This document shows positions 1-13,917 of a stretch of DNA of 64,000 nt, one piece after another. Made by a program: the position numbers and the translations under genes. Within the stretch, counting starts at the first letter, position 1. Each line of letters begins with the position of its first letter. Source of the stretch: Talpa occidentalis. Taxonomy: Eukaryota; Chordata; Mammalia; Eulipotyphla; Talpidae. Location of the stretch: positions 9,257,312 through 9,321,311 of the forward strand of contig NW_023601322.1 in assembly GCF_014898055.3 (NCBI RefSeq), read 5' to 3'. The notes beneath the pieces are model-generated. The model was not told the origin of the DNA, searched no databases, and was given only the letters and a program-made list of their open reading frames with translations.

Positions 1-198
1 ACGAGCTTGATCCCCAGCCAGGGAGCTACACATGGCGCAGCAGACCTCTCCTGTCTCGCCCGCTGCTCCCCTCAGCAGTGTATTTCAGTCGATCTGCCTG
101 TTCTGCTCCCCACTCTGTCTCTGGTGACTCCTCTCACCCCCTGAACCTCTGGCCTACACCCCAGTTCTTGTATGCATAAATAAATCTTATAAAAAAAA
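1..198 (+). repeat. tRNA-derived SINE, 5' end cut by window edge
   Basis: Starts inside the B-box region (TGATCCCCAGCC) and runs through the body CAGCAGACCTCTCCTGTC to TGCATAAATAAATCTT and an A tail. It belongs to the TGCATAAATAAAT-tailed subfamily. Confidence 0.9.
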
Positions 199-3100
199 CA
201 CTTGCTATTTGTCAGAATCCACCCTGAAACAGGCTTTAAAAGGATTCCTTTTCTCCACATCCTCACCAACGCTTCTTGTTTCTGGTTTTTTTGTTTGTTT
301 GTTTGTTTTGTTTTTTGATACAGGCTATTCTCACAGGTTGAGGGTGAAGGACCAGCAGGGACCCACGGGAGGCCCTAATCAGCATGGTCTCAGCACTCAC
401 TCTAAGCTACACTGAGGAAGACCATGAGGCTTGTCCCTGCTCCCTGACACGAAGGCTGGGGTCCCTCAGCAGCCCCTCTTTGGAAGAGGGAGTGGAGCAT
501 GCGAAAGGAACTCCCTGTTTGGCTCCCTGGCTCTTGCTCTCAGCTGTCAAAGCCAAGCCTACAACAACCCGCACCACCAGCTACCCTTTGTGTACTCACC
601 CAGGAGAAGAATAAAATCTGGATATTTAAGAAATCAAAACATGCAACTGACTTGTTTGAATTCAGATCTGGTTTTCCTTGAGCCAGGGCATAATTTGAGA
701 GGTGGGGCCAGGCCAAATCATCAGGGGCCACTTGGCGTTCTAACAATTGGCAAAGAGGAAAGAAATTGGTAAACACTGTCTTATAAATAGCTTCAAGGCT
801 AAGCATTCTGTATTTCACTTTTAATGTTTATTTATGGACATTTGCTGCTCTTTTTCAGGAATTCCAGGAGCAAGTGTGCAACTATCCCCGACCTCCAAGC
901 TGTTACAGAGGAGGAACTTTTGAAACGATTCAGACCACCAGCCTCCCAGAGACGTTGGGCACACCAGGACAGAACTGGCCCAGCAGGCCCAGATATTGTA
1001 AGGTGGGACCAGATCAGTGCCAGGCCCCTTCTGCAGCTTGACCTGGATGGTGGGTGCTTCTCTCCAGATTCAAAGCCCTGACCGTCTCTGTGGCAATGCC
1101 CTGGGCAGTCCCTCCCCAGCCCAGCACCTCTCACGGCTCGGAAGAACTAGCTACAGACCTTTTACTTTGAAGGCAGCCCGATCTTCCCAAACTTTTTTAC
1201 ATGTTTGAATTCCTATCACACCCTAGTACGAAGACAGCAAGTAGACTCATCTCAGCACAAGCAGGCTCACTGTCACTGGCTTCAAACTACCTTCTTCACA
1301 CTCTCACAGGCTGCTCTGCGCATCTGGTAGTGTAGAATCTGGTAAAACCAAGCAGCCAACAATGCTCAATTTTTAAAGAGAATCATTTTCATGGACTTGC
1401 AAATTTCAAGTACAGTGTTTTTCAAGTCTTCATCTTTTAAAACTCTCCTAGAAAATTCCTCCACCTCTGATTACTTCAGGGCTCAATCCTTGCCTTTCCT
1501 CCCTGTGCTGGGGCGATGATTTAGGAGAGTCACCACCCCTGGCTTTGTCCTCCTGGGTGCTTCCTCCAAGCCATCCAGTGGGCAGGCTGATAGGTGGTGG
1601 GGAGCTTCCTGCTCCTTTCCCGCCCCTCCCCATTCATAAACCAATAACTGGCAAAGGTGGAGATAGTGGGGTTTGCTGTAGTTGTGCCAATGGATAAAAT
1701 CTGTGCCATGGTATTTAGCAGCTTTGCGTTGGTGACTTGTGTGTAACAATGATATCAGGTCCTCATATTTATAAAGCCTTTTCCTCCAAGCATCTCACAG
1801 AGCAGCAGGAAGAGGAGAGACTTATTTATTGAGGGCCAGCTACGTGCCAGGCTCCTTGCTAGGGGCATGCTCTATTTTGGTCATGGTTAATTTCCAAATT
1901 TTATCAAAGCACCACAGGAAAGAACTATTCTTTCCAGCTTACATTTGAGGAAACAGAGGATCTGGGTGATGTGCAAGGCACTGTCACTTAGGAAAAGGAA
2001 ACTCTTCTGCACACAATACAAAGGGGGCTTCTTTCAGCCATGGTGGTGGCCTAAGGGCTCTTCTCTATTATTCATCTTTCGTCCCTTTTGCTTTTAGCCT
2101 GACACCTGTCTTCGTGCCCATGCTGACCTACTTACAGTGGTCTAGATGGAAGATGTTGGCTCAGGTTCTGTCTTCTGTCCACCTGGAAATGCATTTCCTG
2201 TCCTGTCAAAAGCACCCCACACTTCTCAGCTGCTCACTCCCGGAGTGGCCCAGAAGGGGAAGGAGGTTAAGAGATACAGAGCATCCTCTGAGCCTGGCCA
2301 GGGCAGGAGCACCTCTACCAAAGAGATGCTGCCCGCGCCTTCCATGCCCACCCCACGCCCCACCATGCTGGGCACAGGGAAGCCCTGATTGGCCATGATT
2401 TGGGCGAGTCACCAAGCTCTCACCAAGCCTCACCAAGCCTGGCTCTCACCAAGCCTGGCAGAGCCTCCCTCAGTGCTTTCCTCTGACCTTATTGTGCTTG
2501 TGCCCTCCTCCTGAGCTCTTCAAGGCAGAGAGAGTGGACTTGAACGCAGAGGAGGCTACTCCAGAGAGAAGCTACCCTGCATTCTGTCTGATCTGAAGAA
2601 TAAGGAATGTCCTTCTCTACCTCTATCAGAGCAGTTCAGTTCTGCCTGGAGATGCCCTTCACTCCCGCGGGTGCCAGGGGCGCGCAACGACCCCGGAGCC
2701 CACCCTTTGGTGGGGCACACCTAGCGGAAGTGCTTTTAAATACAAGCACGTCGTGTGGCCAGGAGAGTCCCTTCTGCGGAAGGGCCCTGGCATTTGCTTC
2801 TTATTTTAGGCGCCGTGACAACAGGATGATTGGGCATTTCCTTAAGCCTGATAAGCCGAGGCAACAAATCATGGCTTCGCTAGGGCGCACATTAATTGAG
2901 TGGGGCTGTTTCAAAAGTGAACAGCTTGAGATCCGTGTACTTTTTTTGACTGCAGAGCACCCGGATGGGCCCCTGGCAACTTGGAAAGTGGCAGGGAAGG
3001 GAAGGGAAGGACCGAACCCACTGTCCTGGCAATTTCTGTAAAAGAGCAGCCCTGGGCAGATTAAATGAATGTGCTCCCACTGAAAACAGAGGCAGACAGG

Positions 3101-3450
3101 TGACCTGGCATCTGGGGCTTTAGAAGGGGATCCCAGCCTCTGGAAGGGGAAGATGTAGCTCCCTTCCTCACACAGGCTGGCAACATTGTATAGAAATCCT
3201 AAATGTTTACATTCTTTCTCATCACTGGCTTCCCAGTGTGGTCTGAACACAAAAAGATTTCATCTTCTCATCTGGCTTGTTGAGAGGCAACTTGCTATAT
3301 AATATTATAAGGTTTGAATTTCAGGGAATTAAACACTACTCAGATTATGCGACGCAAACTCAGCCAGAAAGATAAAGAAAACCCTTGAATGGTTTCACAT
3401 CTATGACAAATATAAGGAAGACAAGCAGAGGAACCAACAAAGCAACATAA
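199..3450. other. Intergenic DNA, no gene seen
   Basis: Contains a probable MIR at 1819-1990 and a short CACCAAGC tandem array at 2409-2458. The stretch 2680-2935 is CpG-bearing and lacks any repeat I recognise; it may be conserved noncoding sequence, but that is inference. Open frames up to 149 codons have no recognisable product. Confidence 0.6.
1819..1990 (-). repeat. MIR fragment
   Basis: Reads TTTATTGAGGGCCAGCTACG then TGCCAGGCTCCTTGCTAGGG, followed further on by GAGGAAACAGAGG. This is the reverse complement of the MIR 3' half, considerably diverged. Confidence 0.55.
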
Positions 3451-3464
3451 GAGGAAGCTAGTGG

Positions 3465-3739
3465 GGCCCCCCTGGTGGTGCAAGGGGTTAAGCACCACCC
3501 TATGAAGCTGTCCACAGCCTCTGCAGCATGAGTTCGATCCCCAGAAAGCCAGGGAGATACCCACATGGCACAGCAGACCTCTCCTGTCTCACCCGTTGCT
3601 CCCCCCAGCAGTGTATTTCAGTCAGTCTGCCTGTTCTGTTCCCCACTCTGTCTCTGGTGAATCCTCTCACCCCCCGCAACTCTGGCCTACACCCCAGCTC
3701 TTGTATACATAAATAAATAAATCTTAAAAAAAAAAAAAA
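3465..3739 (+). repeat. tRNA-derived SINE with target duplication
   Basis: Head CCCCCTGGTGGTGCAAGG, B box GAGTTCGATCCCC, body and A tail. It is flanked by a 14-bp duplication ending AAGCTAGTGG (3451-3464 and 3740-3753, 13 of 14 matching). Confidence 0.95.
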
Positions 3740-3821
3740 GAGTAAGCTAGTGGACTCTGAGAACTTGTTTGTTAAGAAAACAAAAGACCAGCCATTCTAA
3801 CTTCTCTCTGGCAGGAATAGT

Positions 3822-4325
3822 GTGTTTGTTTCCCGGGACTGCCACAGGGGCATAACTGGTGGCATAAAGCAACAGAAGGGTGTTCTCTTGCAGTTCTGGA
3901 AGCTGGAAGTCCAAGATCACGATGTTAGCAGGGCCATGCTCTCTGTGGACGTGCTGGGGGAAGAGTCTGTGCTTTCTCCCCATTCCTGGGGTTGGCGCCA
4001 TCCCTGGAGCTCCTTAGCTTGAAGCCACATCACTCCAGCCTCCCCCTGGACCATTTCTCCCTGTGGTCTTCACAAGTCTTCTCTCTGGGTGTGTTTCTGT
4101 GTCTTCACCTAGCCTCGCCTCTGTGCCTCTTCTACTCTTCCTTCAGGACACCAGTCCCCTTAGGCCAGTGCCCACGCTCCTCCCATGTGACCTCATCTTA
4201 ACTTACATCTTGTTGACATCTACAAAGATCCTATTTCCAGATAAGGTCACGAATATTCAACAGGATGGGAGGGGGAGTCAGGACTTGAACATATATTTTG
4301 AGGGGACATATTCAATCCACACGGC
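3822..4325. repeat. Ancient interspersed repeat, family not named
   Basis: The run CAGTTCTGGAAGCTGGAAGT, then GATAAGGTCACGAATATTCA, and the tail GGGGACATATTCAATCCACA resemble a widespread old mammalian repeat. I cannot name the subfamily from memory with confidence. Plus-strand open frames here are not genes. Confidence 0.5.
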
Positions 4326-4904
4326 TTAGGAAGGGACAGCAAGAGATTGCAGCAAACCACAAGGTCAATACCAGATACAAGGGGGAGGAAGAGGTGCTGG
4401 AAGCAGGACTCCTCAGTGTTGCTGTCTGTTCCCAAGTCCCACACTCTCATCCGTTCAGACCACAACTATCTGAGCTACATGTGCAACACCAGACAAGAGC
4501 CTGATATTGTCTATTGAATATTATTTTGGTAGGAATATATTGCAGAGATGTGCTGTTTCCTTGGAAAGGCAACAAGGGTTCATTATTTGGAACACCTTAC
4601 CATTTTTACTGGTCATTAAGTTATGGCCCTTCACTCTTAGTGAGTGTGCAGGAATAAATATGAGCTATTTGGCACTATCTATCGATTTCCATTGAAATAG
4701 AGAATCAACCTGAAATACACAGGAACTTTTCTCTCAGCCATTTTATCCAGGACTCCTCCTTATTTAATATATTTTTCCATTCAATTGATAATCTGATGAC
4801 TCCTATTATACTGTGGCATATAGACTCTGATTTCTTGCATTTTTCGCATTTGGTATGGTAGCACATGCATGTACAACACATAACTGCTGTCTTCCTTTCA
4901 AACA

Positions 4905-5145
4905 GGTATAATGATGATACCTGTCATTTACTGAGAATCTTCTATGTGCCAGCCACAGTGCTAATTCGTTTATATGCATTATATAATTTCATCCTTAAAA
5001 TAAATGCACGCAATTGTGTTGTTATAATACTGATAAAGAAACTGAGACTTGGATAATTAAGTATCTTGTCCCAAATCACATAGCTCTTTAATGGTACAGC
5101 TGGAATTTGGAGTCAATTTATGGCTCCAAAACTGTATTGGACTGC
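4905..5145 (-). repeat. MIR element, near full length
   Basis: TCTTCTATGTGCCAGCCACA near the start and GAAACTGAGACTTGGATAAT near the end match the reverse complement of MIR, in the right order and spacing. Confidence 0.75.
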
Positions 5146-8100
5146 CTTCATATAATATTTCTCTGATGGATTTTCCTTAACCATTCTAATCATTTTTCTT
5201 TCTCTTTCCCAACATTTGCTTCACAAGAAAAGCAGCCCAAGTTTAAGTGCCTAGATCAAGCAATACTTAATGACTCAAACCCATTTCAAAGTCCCTCACA
5301 TTTTATTTTGACCACTAGATGGAGGTATGCCTGCTTTCTATTCAAAAAATCTTGAACTTGACCAAAAACAACTTGACCAAACTTGATCTCCCATCCTTGG
5401 GTCCCCAAAGTTCAAACACTATAGAACTAGAACTAGATCACTAACGAGTCAAAACACACAGCACTGGACCTACAGACTAACCTGTTCATCATAGGGTATC
5501 TCTAGGCTTTATTAACAGTGAAAAGAAAATCCACAGTGATTTCAGATGATCATTGAATCAACAATCCACATATATTCGATAGATATTATGGGCTTGGAAA
5601 TGACATGATTTTTTTTTTTGGATCCTTAAAGAGCTACAGCCATGTATAAAAACGATCATGTATAAAAAGCTACATCCGAATAAAAATGATATGTCAAGTG
5701 AAGGTGTACATGTGATGGGCAACTTTAGTCCAGGTAGCTTTTATAAGAGCACTATGGACTATGTAGCTGCAATAGATGGTAGGTAGAATGTAGTCTCTGT
5801 GAGTGTATGATTGGTGTTATTGGATCTTTAGTCATTCGTTTAAGTATCTAACACACACTTACAGAGTCGGCCCATGCACCAGGTCCCACGCACGCTCAGG
5901 TATAGATACGAGAGAAACACAGGACATAGCTCCTGGCTCACATCATGCTCTGTGCATCACAGACAGGTGAGCTGTACCCTGGGAGTTACATATGTGCAGA
6001 TATGTGTATGGGTGTGGGTGTGGGTAGGCATATATAGAGTTGATTCTCATTATTCATGGGCTCTGTATTATAATTTTGCTTCCTAAAATGTATGTGTAAG
6101 CCCTAAATCTAAGTCTTGTGGTGCTTTTTGATCTTTTATGGAGATGTGCAGAATGACCACAAATTTCAATCAGTCCACACAGCACATTCGCAGCTGAGGG
6201 TCACCCGGCAGTGCTCTGCCTTCTTGTTTCAGTGCTTACACGGTAACAAGTGTCTTTTTCAATAGTTTTTCACCTAGTTAGTATCACGTCTGCATTTTTG
6301 TGCCTTTTTGTTGATTTCATCACATCAAATCCCCCCAAGCTTAATGCTGAAGTGTTGCCAGGTGCTTGAAAGTATAAGAAGGCTGTGATGTGCCTTTTGA
6401 AGAAGATGGTGCTAGATAAGCTTTTCGGGCATGAGACACAGTGCTTACGCCCTGCAAGTTCAAAGTGATTAATGAATGATGTATCTTAAATACTAGTAAT
6501 CAGCAGGAACAAGGGGGAGGTAGGGGAGAGGGGAGCTTTGGTGGAGGGCTGGTAAGTGTGTGCACATAGGGAGGAGTAAAAATGTAATCCCAAAGTTACA
6601 CAGATGTGTAAATGACTGACAACATGTATCTATTTGTATACATTAAACAAGGTGTCTTTGTTTTTTTAAATTTTACATATATTTTACATCATTCTTGTAC
6701 AGTGTATGCTTTCTCCTCTCAGGTATAGTCCCTGTGAAATTCCCACCACCAATTCACCCGCGTCCCATCACCGCAGCCCTAAACAAGGAGTCTTTGAACA
6801 GAAACCCACATAAAGCAAGGTTATGTCTTGGCCGGTTGTTGATAGAAATTGTGGCCAATTTCATCAAGGAGCAATGGTTTACCTGTGAGTAGTCACGGTG
6901 ACCCTGTGGACCATAACCACTGTAAAGAGAGCTGACTGGATGGTGTTTGGAGTATTTACAAAATTCCAGGTGACCCCAAGGAGTGGTATCTAAAAAGTCA
7001 GGGCAGCTGCCCAGTGAGCTCAGGAGTCACGTGCACACGAGTCTGGAGGAAGGACACAGGGACAGAGGCAACTAAACCAGGTGAAAAGAAGTCATTGGGT
7101 TTGGAGAGGACTTGTGATTTGTAGAATGGCTTTATCTTTGTATCTTTCCTCTAAGTCAGGATGATATAGACAAGAAGGAGAGGTAAGATAGGAAAACTCC
7201 TGAGTATCCCTGCAGGTGGACCTGATGGAAGGGTTGGAGAGGGCTGACTTGCTGGTTCTACAAGGGCATTGAGAAAGAGCAGATTGCGATTTAGTTGTGT
7301 TGCAACAGGTTCTGATGGAAGTTTTCCTTATCATCTTTTTGTTTTGAATCCTGTCCTCTGACTGTTTTCCGGCCCTTGTCTCCACTAAATCGCCTTGAAT
7401 GGATTCCTGCGTCCGATGTTAAGCCGGTCACTTCTGCACTGGCCCAGCAGGATCGGGAAGCCTGGGGAAATGCAGATGGTGGCAGCTAAGAAGGAAAGAC
7501 AAAGATAGCCAGGGGGCATCCTCACCACATGGAAATTATTCTAAGACAGTACCCACAGGCCAAAGGTCCCTGGATGACTTCCCTGTGGCAACATGCAAGA
7601 GGTGTCTGCACCTTTAAGAACAACAGGAAGTTCTAAAGGCAGCAAGTGATGGGGCTTGAGAAAAAGCCTGTGGCCAAGCCAGAGGGCTGCATCTAGCGTA
7701 GCCAAGGAACAAGGAAGAACTCACAGGCCTGTGGGAGGGTGCAGTGTAAATATCTGCTGGAAGAACTGCAGGACTACTCAGAACCACTCAATAATGCCTT
7801 TGTTTCTATGTCCTAGAAGTGATCTTTCTACTGGGAGGAGTAAAATAAAAATAACATGTGAAGCCCAGAGGAGGGTTTCCTGAGCACTAGAGGCAGCCAG
7901 AACAGACAGGCCTCCAGGCTCGGATGAACTGCAGTCCAGGGGTCTGAGGGCTTCTGCAGGGCCCTTGTCACTGGGGTGGCGATAGGAATGACAGATCCTA
8001 TGACAAATCTGATGTCAGGATTTAATAAAAAGGGCATTGGTGGAATCTAGGTCATCTAGACCAGTGAGTGTTAATCTTTGGCTGGAGATTCGACTCTGTC

Positions 8101-8429
8101 ATTAAGCATTTGGCTTCTTAGTCCATCATGCGCATTAAGAACAGGCTGTGCCAATCACAGGTTCCTGTTTTATGGGATTACTGCTGGATTCACAAATCAG
8201 GGGCTCACAGAAGTGGATTTAGGCCAAGGCTCTCGTGGCACCACGTAAACAAGATGGGAAAATGTGGATTGGGTGATATCACAACACATCGGGGCCTGGG
8301 TAACCACGAGATGGAAGAGCAGGGGCCAGGTGCCGCAAAGGTCCCTCCCGGTGCTGAAACACAGGAAAGCTGATGGGATGCAAACCTGAGCAAGACGCTG
8401 GTAACTTTCTACATATCTACCGCTGCACT
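5146..8429. other. Intergenic DNA, no gene seen
   Basis: AT-rich and old-looking. A GTGTGGGTG-rich run occurs near 6004-6030. No SINE of the local family and no convincing open frame is present; I recognise nothing else. Confidence 0.5.
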
Positions 8430-9350
8430 TGACAGTGGGAATAAAGAGACACTGACAGATGGTTAAACCTTTGAGAAACTCTAAGTGTCCACTCAAAACC
8501 TGTACGTGAACATTCATGCAACCTCATACTGAACAGCCAAAGTGTGGGAACAACCCAAACACTCATCAACTGGTAAATACACAAACAAAATATGATATAG
8601 CCACACTTCAGTTTTGTGCATTTCATGATATATAAATGTTATTTTCATAAAAGAACAGCAAACAGCAAAAGATGCAGTATGTTCACGTAATGGAATTTTT
8701 TTTAAAGATTTATTAATTTATTTATTTATTTATTTATTTATACAAGCACTGGGTACAGTCAGAAGCGCGGGAGGGTGAGAGAATTCACCAGAGCCAGAGC
8801 GGGGAGCGAGCAGGCAGAAGGACCGAAGTGCACTGCTGAGGGGAGCAGTGGGCGGCAGGAGAGGTCTGCGGGCCATGTGGGACCCTCCTCCGATAGCCGA
8901 TAGCCGGGGAGCAGCGGGGGATCGAACCGGCGCTGCAGAGGCTGTGGGCAGCTTCGCAACCCAGCGCTCAACCGCTGTGCCACCGGGGAGACCCCCATAA
9001 TGGAATATTATTTGGAAAAAAAAAAAGCAAGCAGGACTGATACAAACCATTAACATTGACAAACTTAGAAAATATTATGCAAAATGAAAGAAGGCAATCA
9101 CCAAAGACTATCTATTGTGTGATTACATTTTCTTTTCCTTGTAGGAAAAGTCCAGAACTGGCCAATTTAGAGGAAGAGATGAGTAGTTGCTGAGGGCCAG
9201 GGAGTGGCATGGAGAAAATGAGGCATGACTGTTAATGGACTGAGTTTCTTTTGGGGGGTGATGAGGATGTTCTAAAATTGTCATTGTTGCACAACTTTGT
9301 AAATGTACAAAAACCACTTCAAATGGGTGTACAATACCCTGGGTGGTGCC
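8430..9350 (+). repeat. Old L1 3' fragment split by a SINE
   Basis: The left part reads GGAACAACCCAAACACTCAT then CAACTGGTAAATACACAAAC, and the right part TAATGGAATATTATTTGGAA, the typical L1 ORF2-end sequence order. A SINE at 8697-8996 interrupts it. Confidence 0.65.
8697..8996 (-). repeat. tRNA-derived SINE, inserted in L1
   Basis: Begins AAAGATTTATTAATTTATTT and ends CCACCGGGGAGACCCCC; it belongs to the GTATAAATAAAT / GCGCTGGG subfamily. Flanked by TAATGGAAT at 8688-8696 and 8998-9006. The minus-strand ORF inside it is an element shadow. Confidence 0.95.
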
Positions 9351-10239
9351 ATGTCAGAGGCTCTATTAATTAGATATTTACATGTCCAATCTTACCTACC
9401 CTCTGGCCAATTCCTTTAGGGAAGGTTTAATCATTATTTGTATCCCCAGCTTCTAGTCCAGTTCGCCGCCCCACAGAAGATCATCAGTAAATGCTGCTGG
9501 CTGCTCCATCAGTTGGTTGCATGCTAACTGGCAACCTGGAAAAACTAAACGCAAAATAATCAAGTCCTCAATGAATACTTCTTGGTAAACTGGTGACAAG
9601 GACAATTTTTATAAAAGCTATCCCTCACTTAAAAGAATCCCTTCATAGCATTAAATACCAAAATTATGAAAAATAAACAAAAAGACACATCTAGATCTGT
9701 GCCAGCATTTATTCCGAGTTGAAATCAAACAGGTAATACAAATAACATTCGGTATTTTTTTTTTCTGGGTTACTTTTGCATGGACAGGGCGAGACGGAGC
9801 TTTTAAAAGAGTTTTATCAAATTTGACCAAAGGTAACATGTATTTTTCCTTGTCAGTCTTTCAGTATCAGCCCCTGGTTTTCCTTACTGTGCTGAGAACT
9901 TCTGGCTCCAGAGTTTCATTGAATCTTCTCAGTGTCCACAGACTGATGGGTAGAGATGCCTCGAATATGTTCAGTGCCACCTGTTCTGGATTGCTTGTTG
10001 AAGCTTCTTGTTCCATGAATTTTGACTGCTCCATTTTTACCAACACTTCAAGGCTGGGCTACTCTGGATGAGAGTTTGACAATTCAAGGGTGTCACATAA
10101 AAAAAAGTTCTTTACTCAACAAGGAATGTAGCCAGGAAGGTAATTTTCAACCTCCAAGGTATAATTGTCCCAAAGGAGTCCTATTTCTTTGGAATTAAAT
10201 TCTTAGTAGATGGACCTTAGAGAAATGAAACTTAAGTTC

Positions 10240-11000
10240 ACTGTGATAGTATTTCACCTCTCCCTTCTCCAGGTGGCAAAAGTCCAAAAGCGGTCACTAT
10301 AGTCCTTGCTGGTGGAAATGCTTAGCTGGCAGTAGATAGCGAGGCGACATGCATTTACCTTTGACTCAGCAAATCTCACCTGTGGGAATCTGTTGCAAAG
10401 ATATGCTCTCAAAAAAAGGGCAGAAATGCATCTAGAGACAAGGCTTTGCATTACAACGCTATTTGCAAGCGAAATAGACTAGAAATCACACACATGTCCA
10501 TCACAAGTCCTACTACAGTCCTCTACTCTTACCAGCTAAGCTATCTAAGGGGACACCCACTTACCCCTCGATACGGAAATGATTGAATAAGCCACAGCAC
10601 ACCCATATATTAGGGTAGTAGGTAGCTCTAAAAAGAATGAAGAGGTTTTCTATGTACTGATAAGGGGATGCTCTTTTCAAGTGCAATTCAGATAAATACA
10701 TAGATCTATGCATATAATAAATTACATTTAAGAGGGAAAAGAATATGTACACATACGTTAATTTGCTTATGTAAAAACAGTGGAGGGACATATTAGAAAA
10801 CTATATTACACTAATACAGAAGAAGGGGCAAAATGGACAGACTTTTTTGAGTTAACTTGTTTTGTAGTTTTAACTGTGTGTATGTGTATATGTTTAACAT
10901 GCTTGCTAATTTAAAAACAATATTAAATGGGGAAAAAGCAAGAACAAGAGGATACAAATGAACCCAATTATATGGGACTGGATAATTTAATTGCAAGAAA
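10240..11000 (+). repeat. Diverged L1-like fragment
   Basis: GACTCAGCAAATCTCACCTG, TTGCAAAGATATGCTCTC and AACGCTATTTGCAAGCGAAA have the order of an old L1 3' region. Divergence is high and the boundaries are approximate. Confidence 0.45.
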
Positions 11001-13194
11001 ATCAATATCTAGGCAATCTTTCTTTAGAAAGTCATTATTACAAAATTTTGACTTATTTAATGTTAATAGTCATTATCTTTAGATGTGATGATATGGTGGA
11101 GTATTTAAAGGCTCTTATCTTTAGATACAAACTTAAGTGTTTTTTTGATGAAATTTTGTGAGGTCAGTATTTTCTTTAAAATATTGCCTTGAGGATGGCA
11201 GGAAAGATCATTCACGTGTTGATTATCATTGAATTTATTGGACAGCTAGTATAGGCATTCATTAAATTATTCTTTATCACTCATTATATTCTTATTCCTT
11301 TCATATTTTCTAAATTTTATATTTTCCAAATTTTCTAATATTTCCTAAATAAATCAGTACTTGTCATGAACCCATTTTCCTGTTTCCTGATTTCTAATAA
11401 ATTTCCTAGACTAATGTTTCTGAACCTGTATTTGTCCATTGAATTATTATATTAACTTAGCCAATGATCAATGATCTTTTTTTTTTTTTGCTATTTCTTC
11501 TAAGCTTTTTTATGTACATTGAAAGAAAGTGTTCTTGTCAGAACAACCACTAACCCAAAGTCAAAATCATTTGTCAATTGCCACAGGCTTCCACCAGCTA
11601 TTTGCAAACAGTGTCTGTAGCTGGTTGGAACACTTGGAACCGGGCGCACCTCCCCGTGTAGCCACGCCTGACTAGTTGCCAGGTGGAGGGGAAACCCAAG
11701 CACTTGTCAGCAGGACTCCTGACATTGGAGCCGGCCCTCGCTCCAGGCTTCAGCATTGAGTTCAGAAGTGTTCCCAGGCCAGGCTGTGCCAGCTTGGTGT
11801 GAGGGTGCTGTGTGAGAACTGAGATCATGTCCGAGGAACTGTCACTGTAGCCTCTATCATGTGCAGATGGAGAAGGTGTACCTGGTGCAGGTAAGACACG
11901 CTCTGGTATATAGGCAGATTAGGCTACTTGATAGATGGCATTGGCCATATAAAGATGGTTAAGCTCCCAGAAGGTGTGAGCGACCCTCATTCCCAGCCCA
12001 GCGGCACACACCTTCCCCTCTTAAAGACTTTATGAACTAGATCTGGACTGCGGCTAGTGAGTGTAAACTAATATAAATAAAATAAAAAATTGACTTGTGT
12101 AGTGAGTGGCATCAGCCATTTCAAACACTCATCTCAGAAAGTTCTGTGGGCACCTCAGGTCTAGAGGTTGCACCTCCATCTTTGATGGTATTTATGATTT
12201 TTCACAGGGACCCTCACTGAGAGAGGACTTTCTTCTTGAAAGTGCATGTTGGGTGAGTCGTCTCGGTATATGTTCTGGTCAGAGGCCTGGGCTTCCTGTC
12301 AACATTTCCCATCACGGACTTCCTCTCCTAAGAGCAGCTTCTCTGGCATTTTTGCTGATTTTATATTTTATGCTTCCGATTTCCTTTTCTTGTTAGTGAT
12401 GAATGAGAAATTGCCAGGGTCTAGAGGAAAACTAAAGAGCTATAGGAGAGACACAGGCACTGGAGGGCAGCTGTCAACTGGGCTGACTCCTTCCGGCTGG
12501 CCATTAGGTAGACACAGATGAGTCTGGTCATTAATGAGGGAATCATTTATGAGAAGCGAGTTGTGACAGCAAGGGCTACAAGTACTCATTATATGCCAGG
12601 ATTGACGGCACACACCTTAATTGCTATAGCCAGCATGATCGATTTCAATAGCTTCATAGCTGATATTCAAAATTGGTAGCTGGTGAAGCCACCCATGTTT
12701 AAAATTTCAACCTAGAATGAAAAATCCATAGTCCTCATAAAAAGTAATCACAGTAAGGATTTTTTCCTGGTTTCTACCTATGCCAGAGAGCCCCCAATAA
12801 AGCCTCCTAGACTATAGAAATGGCCTTCTCCAAGGGATTTTCAGGGGTGGGAGTAGAGCTTGCTCTTATAAGACACTACTTTTAAGACTGTACTTCTGAC
12901 TAGTCCATTAAATCCTTCTTGATATGTATTTGGGTTAGTTAAGTAGAAGCATAGTTAGTGTCCAAGGAAACTCCCAGAGGATCTCCTCCAAGGATATTTC
13001 TGGAGCTTTCTTCCAGTAAGATGGAATTCTTTAAAAGTTTTGTTTTGACATTTCCCCGAAAGCTCACAGGAGAATCTTCCTGGCTCTGGGTTGACGTTTA
13101 AACATGTGCTAGCCAGGTAAATAATGGTTGTTATGCATCATCTTGTGCTAGCGTGCTTCATGAATTTAAATTAATAGTTAGAAATATGACTGGT
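11001..13194. other. Intergenic DNA, no gene seen
   Basis: AT-rich to about 11.5 kb, then mixed composition. No recognised repeat or coding exon. Open frames (for example 12106-12396 plus) lack splice context or protein similarity. Confidence 0.5.
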
Positions 13195-13441
13195 GGGCCT
13201 CCCTGGTGGTGCAGGTGGTTGAGCACAGCACTATGAAGCTGTCCACAGCCTAGGCAGTGCCACAGGCTCGGCAGTGCCGGCAGTGCCGGCAGGGCACTGC
13301 TCCCCTCAGCACTGTACTTCAGTCAGTCTGCCTGTTCTGCTCCCCACTCTGTCTCTGGTGAATCCTCTCACCCCACCCCAGGCCACACCTCTGACCTACA
13401 CCCCAGTTCTTCTATGCAAAAATAAATATATTTTTTTAAAA
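13195..13441 (+). repeat. tRNA-derived SINE
   Basis: Head GGGCCTCCCTGGTGGTGCAG, body GTCTCTGGTGAATCCTCTC and A-rich end. The B-box region is replaced by short GGCAGTGCC repeats, so this copy is internally rearranged. Confidence 0.9.
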
Positions 13442-13917
13442 AGACACTATAACCGTCACAGGAAGAGTTGCTGACACCCCTGTTGAAAGAGTATCCTTTT
13501 CTGAATATAACTGAAACTGCAGTTTTTTGATAAAGGATCCTTTGATTGCACAGAAGGCATGATGGTTTGGGGAGCGAGATAATCAAGGGGTCAGGACGTG
13601 CACTTCAATAATTCTTGGATATATCCTGTTTTTCTGAGGTAATCTGCAACATCTGTGCCTCACAACGCCATCCCACCTATGGGTCATTATTGCTCCCTTA
13701 AAGAACAAAGGAGACTTCCAGAAGGAAAACTTCAACAGCTGTCATCCACTAGACCAGGGGGCCCCTCCTCTGAGCCTGCCCGGGATGCCCCTCACACACA
13801 CATTGCTCCTTTCTCTTGATGTGGCCTCTCAAATGGCCGCTCGGGAGACAGCTCTTTGAGTGTCACCTCTGCCAAGGTCCCCGTGGTGGTACCACCAGAA
13901 TAAAACTTCCTTTGCAG

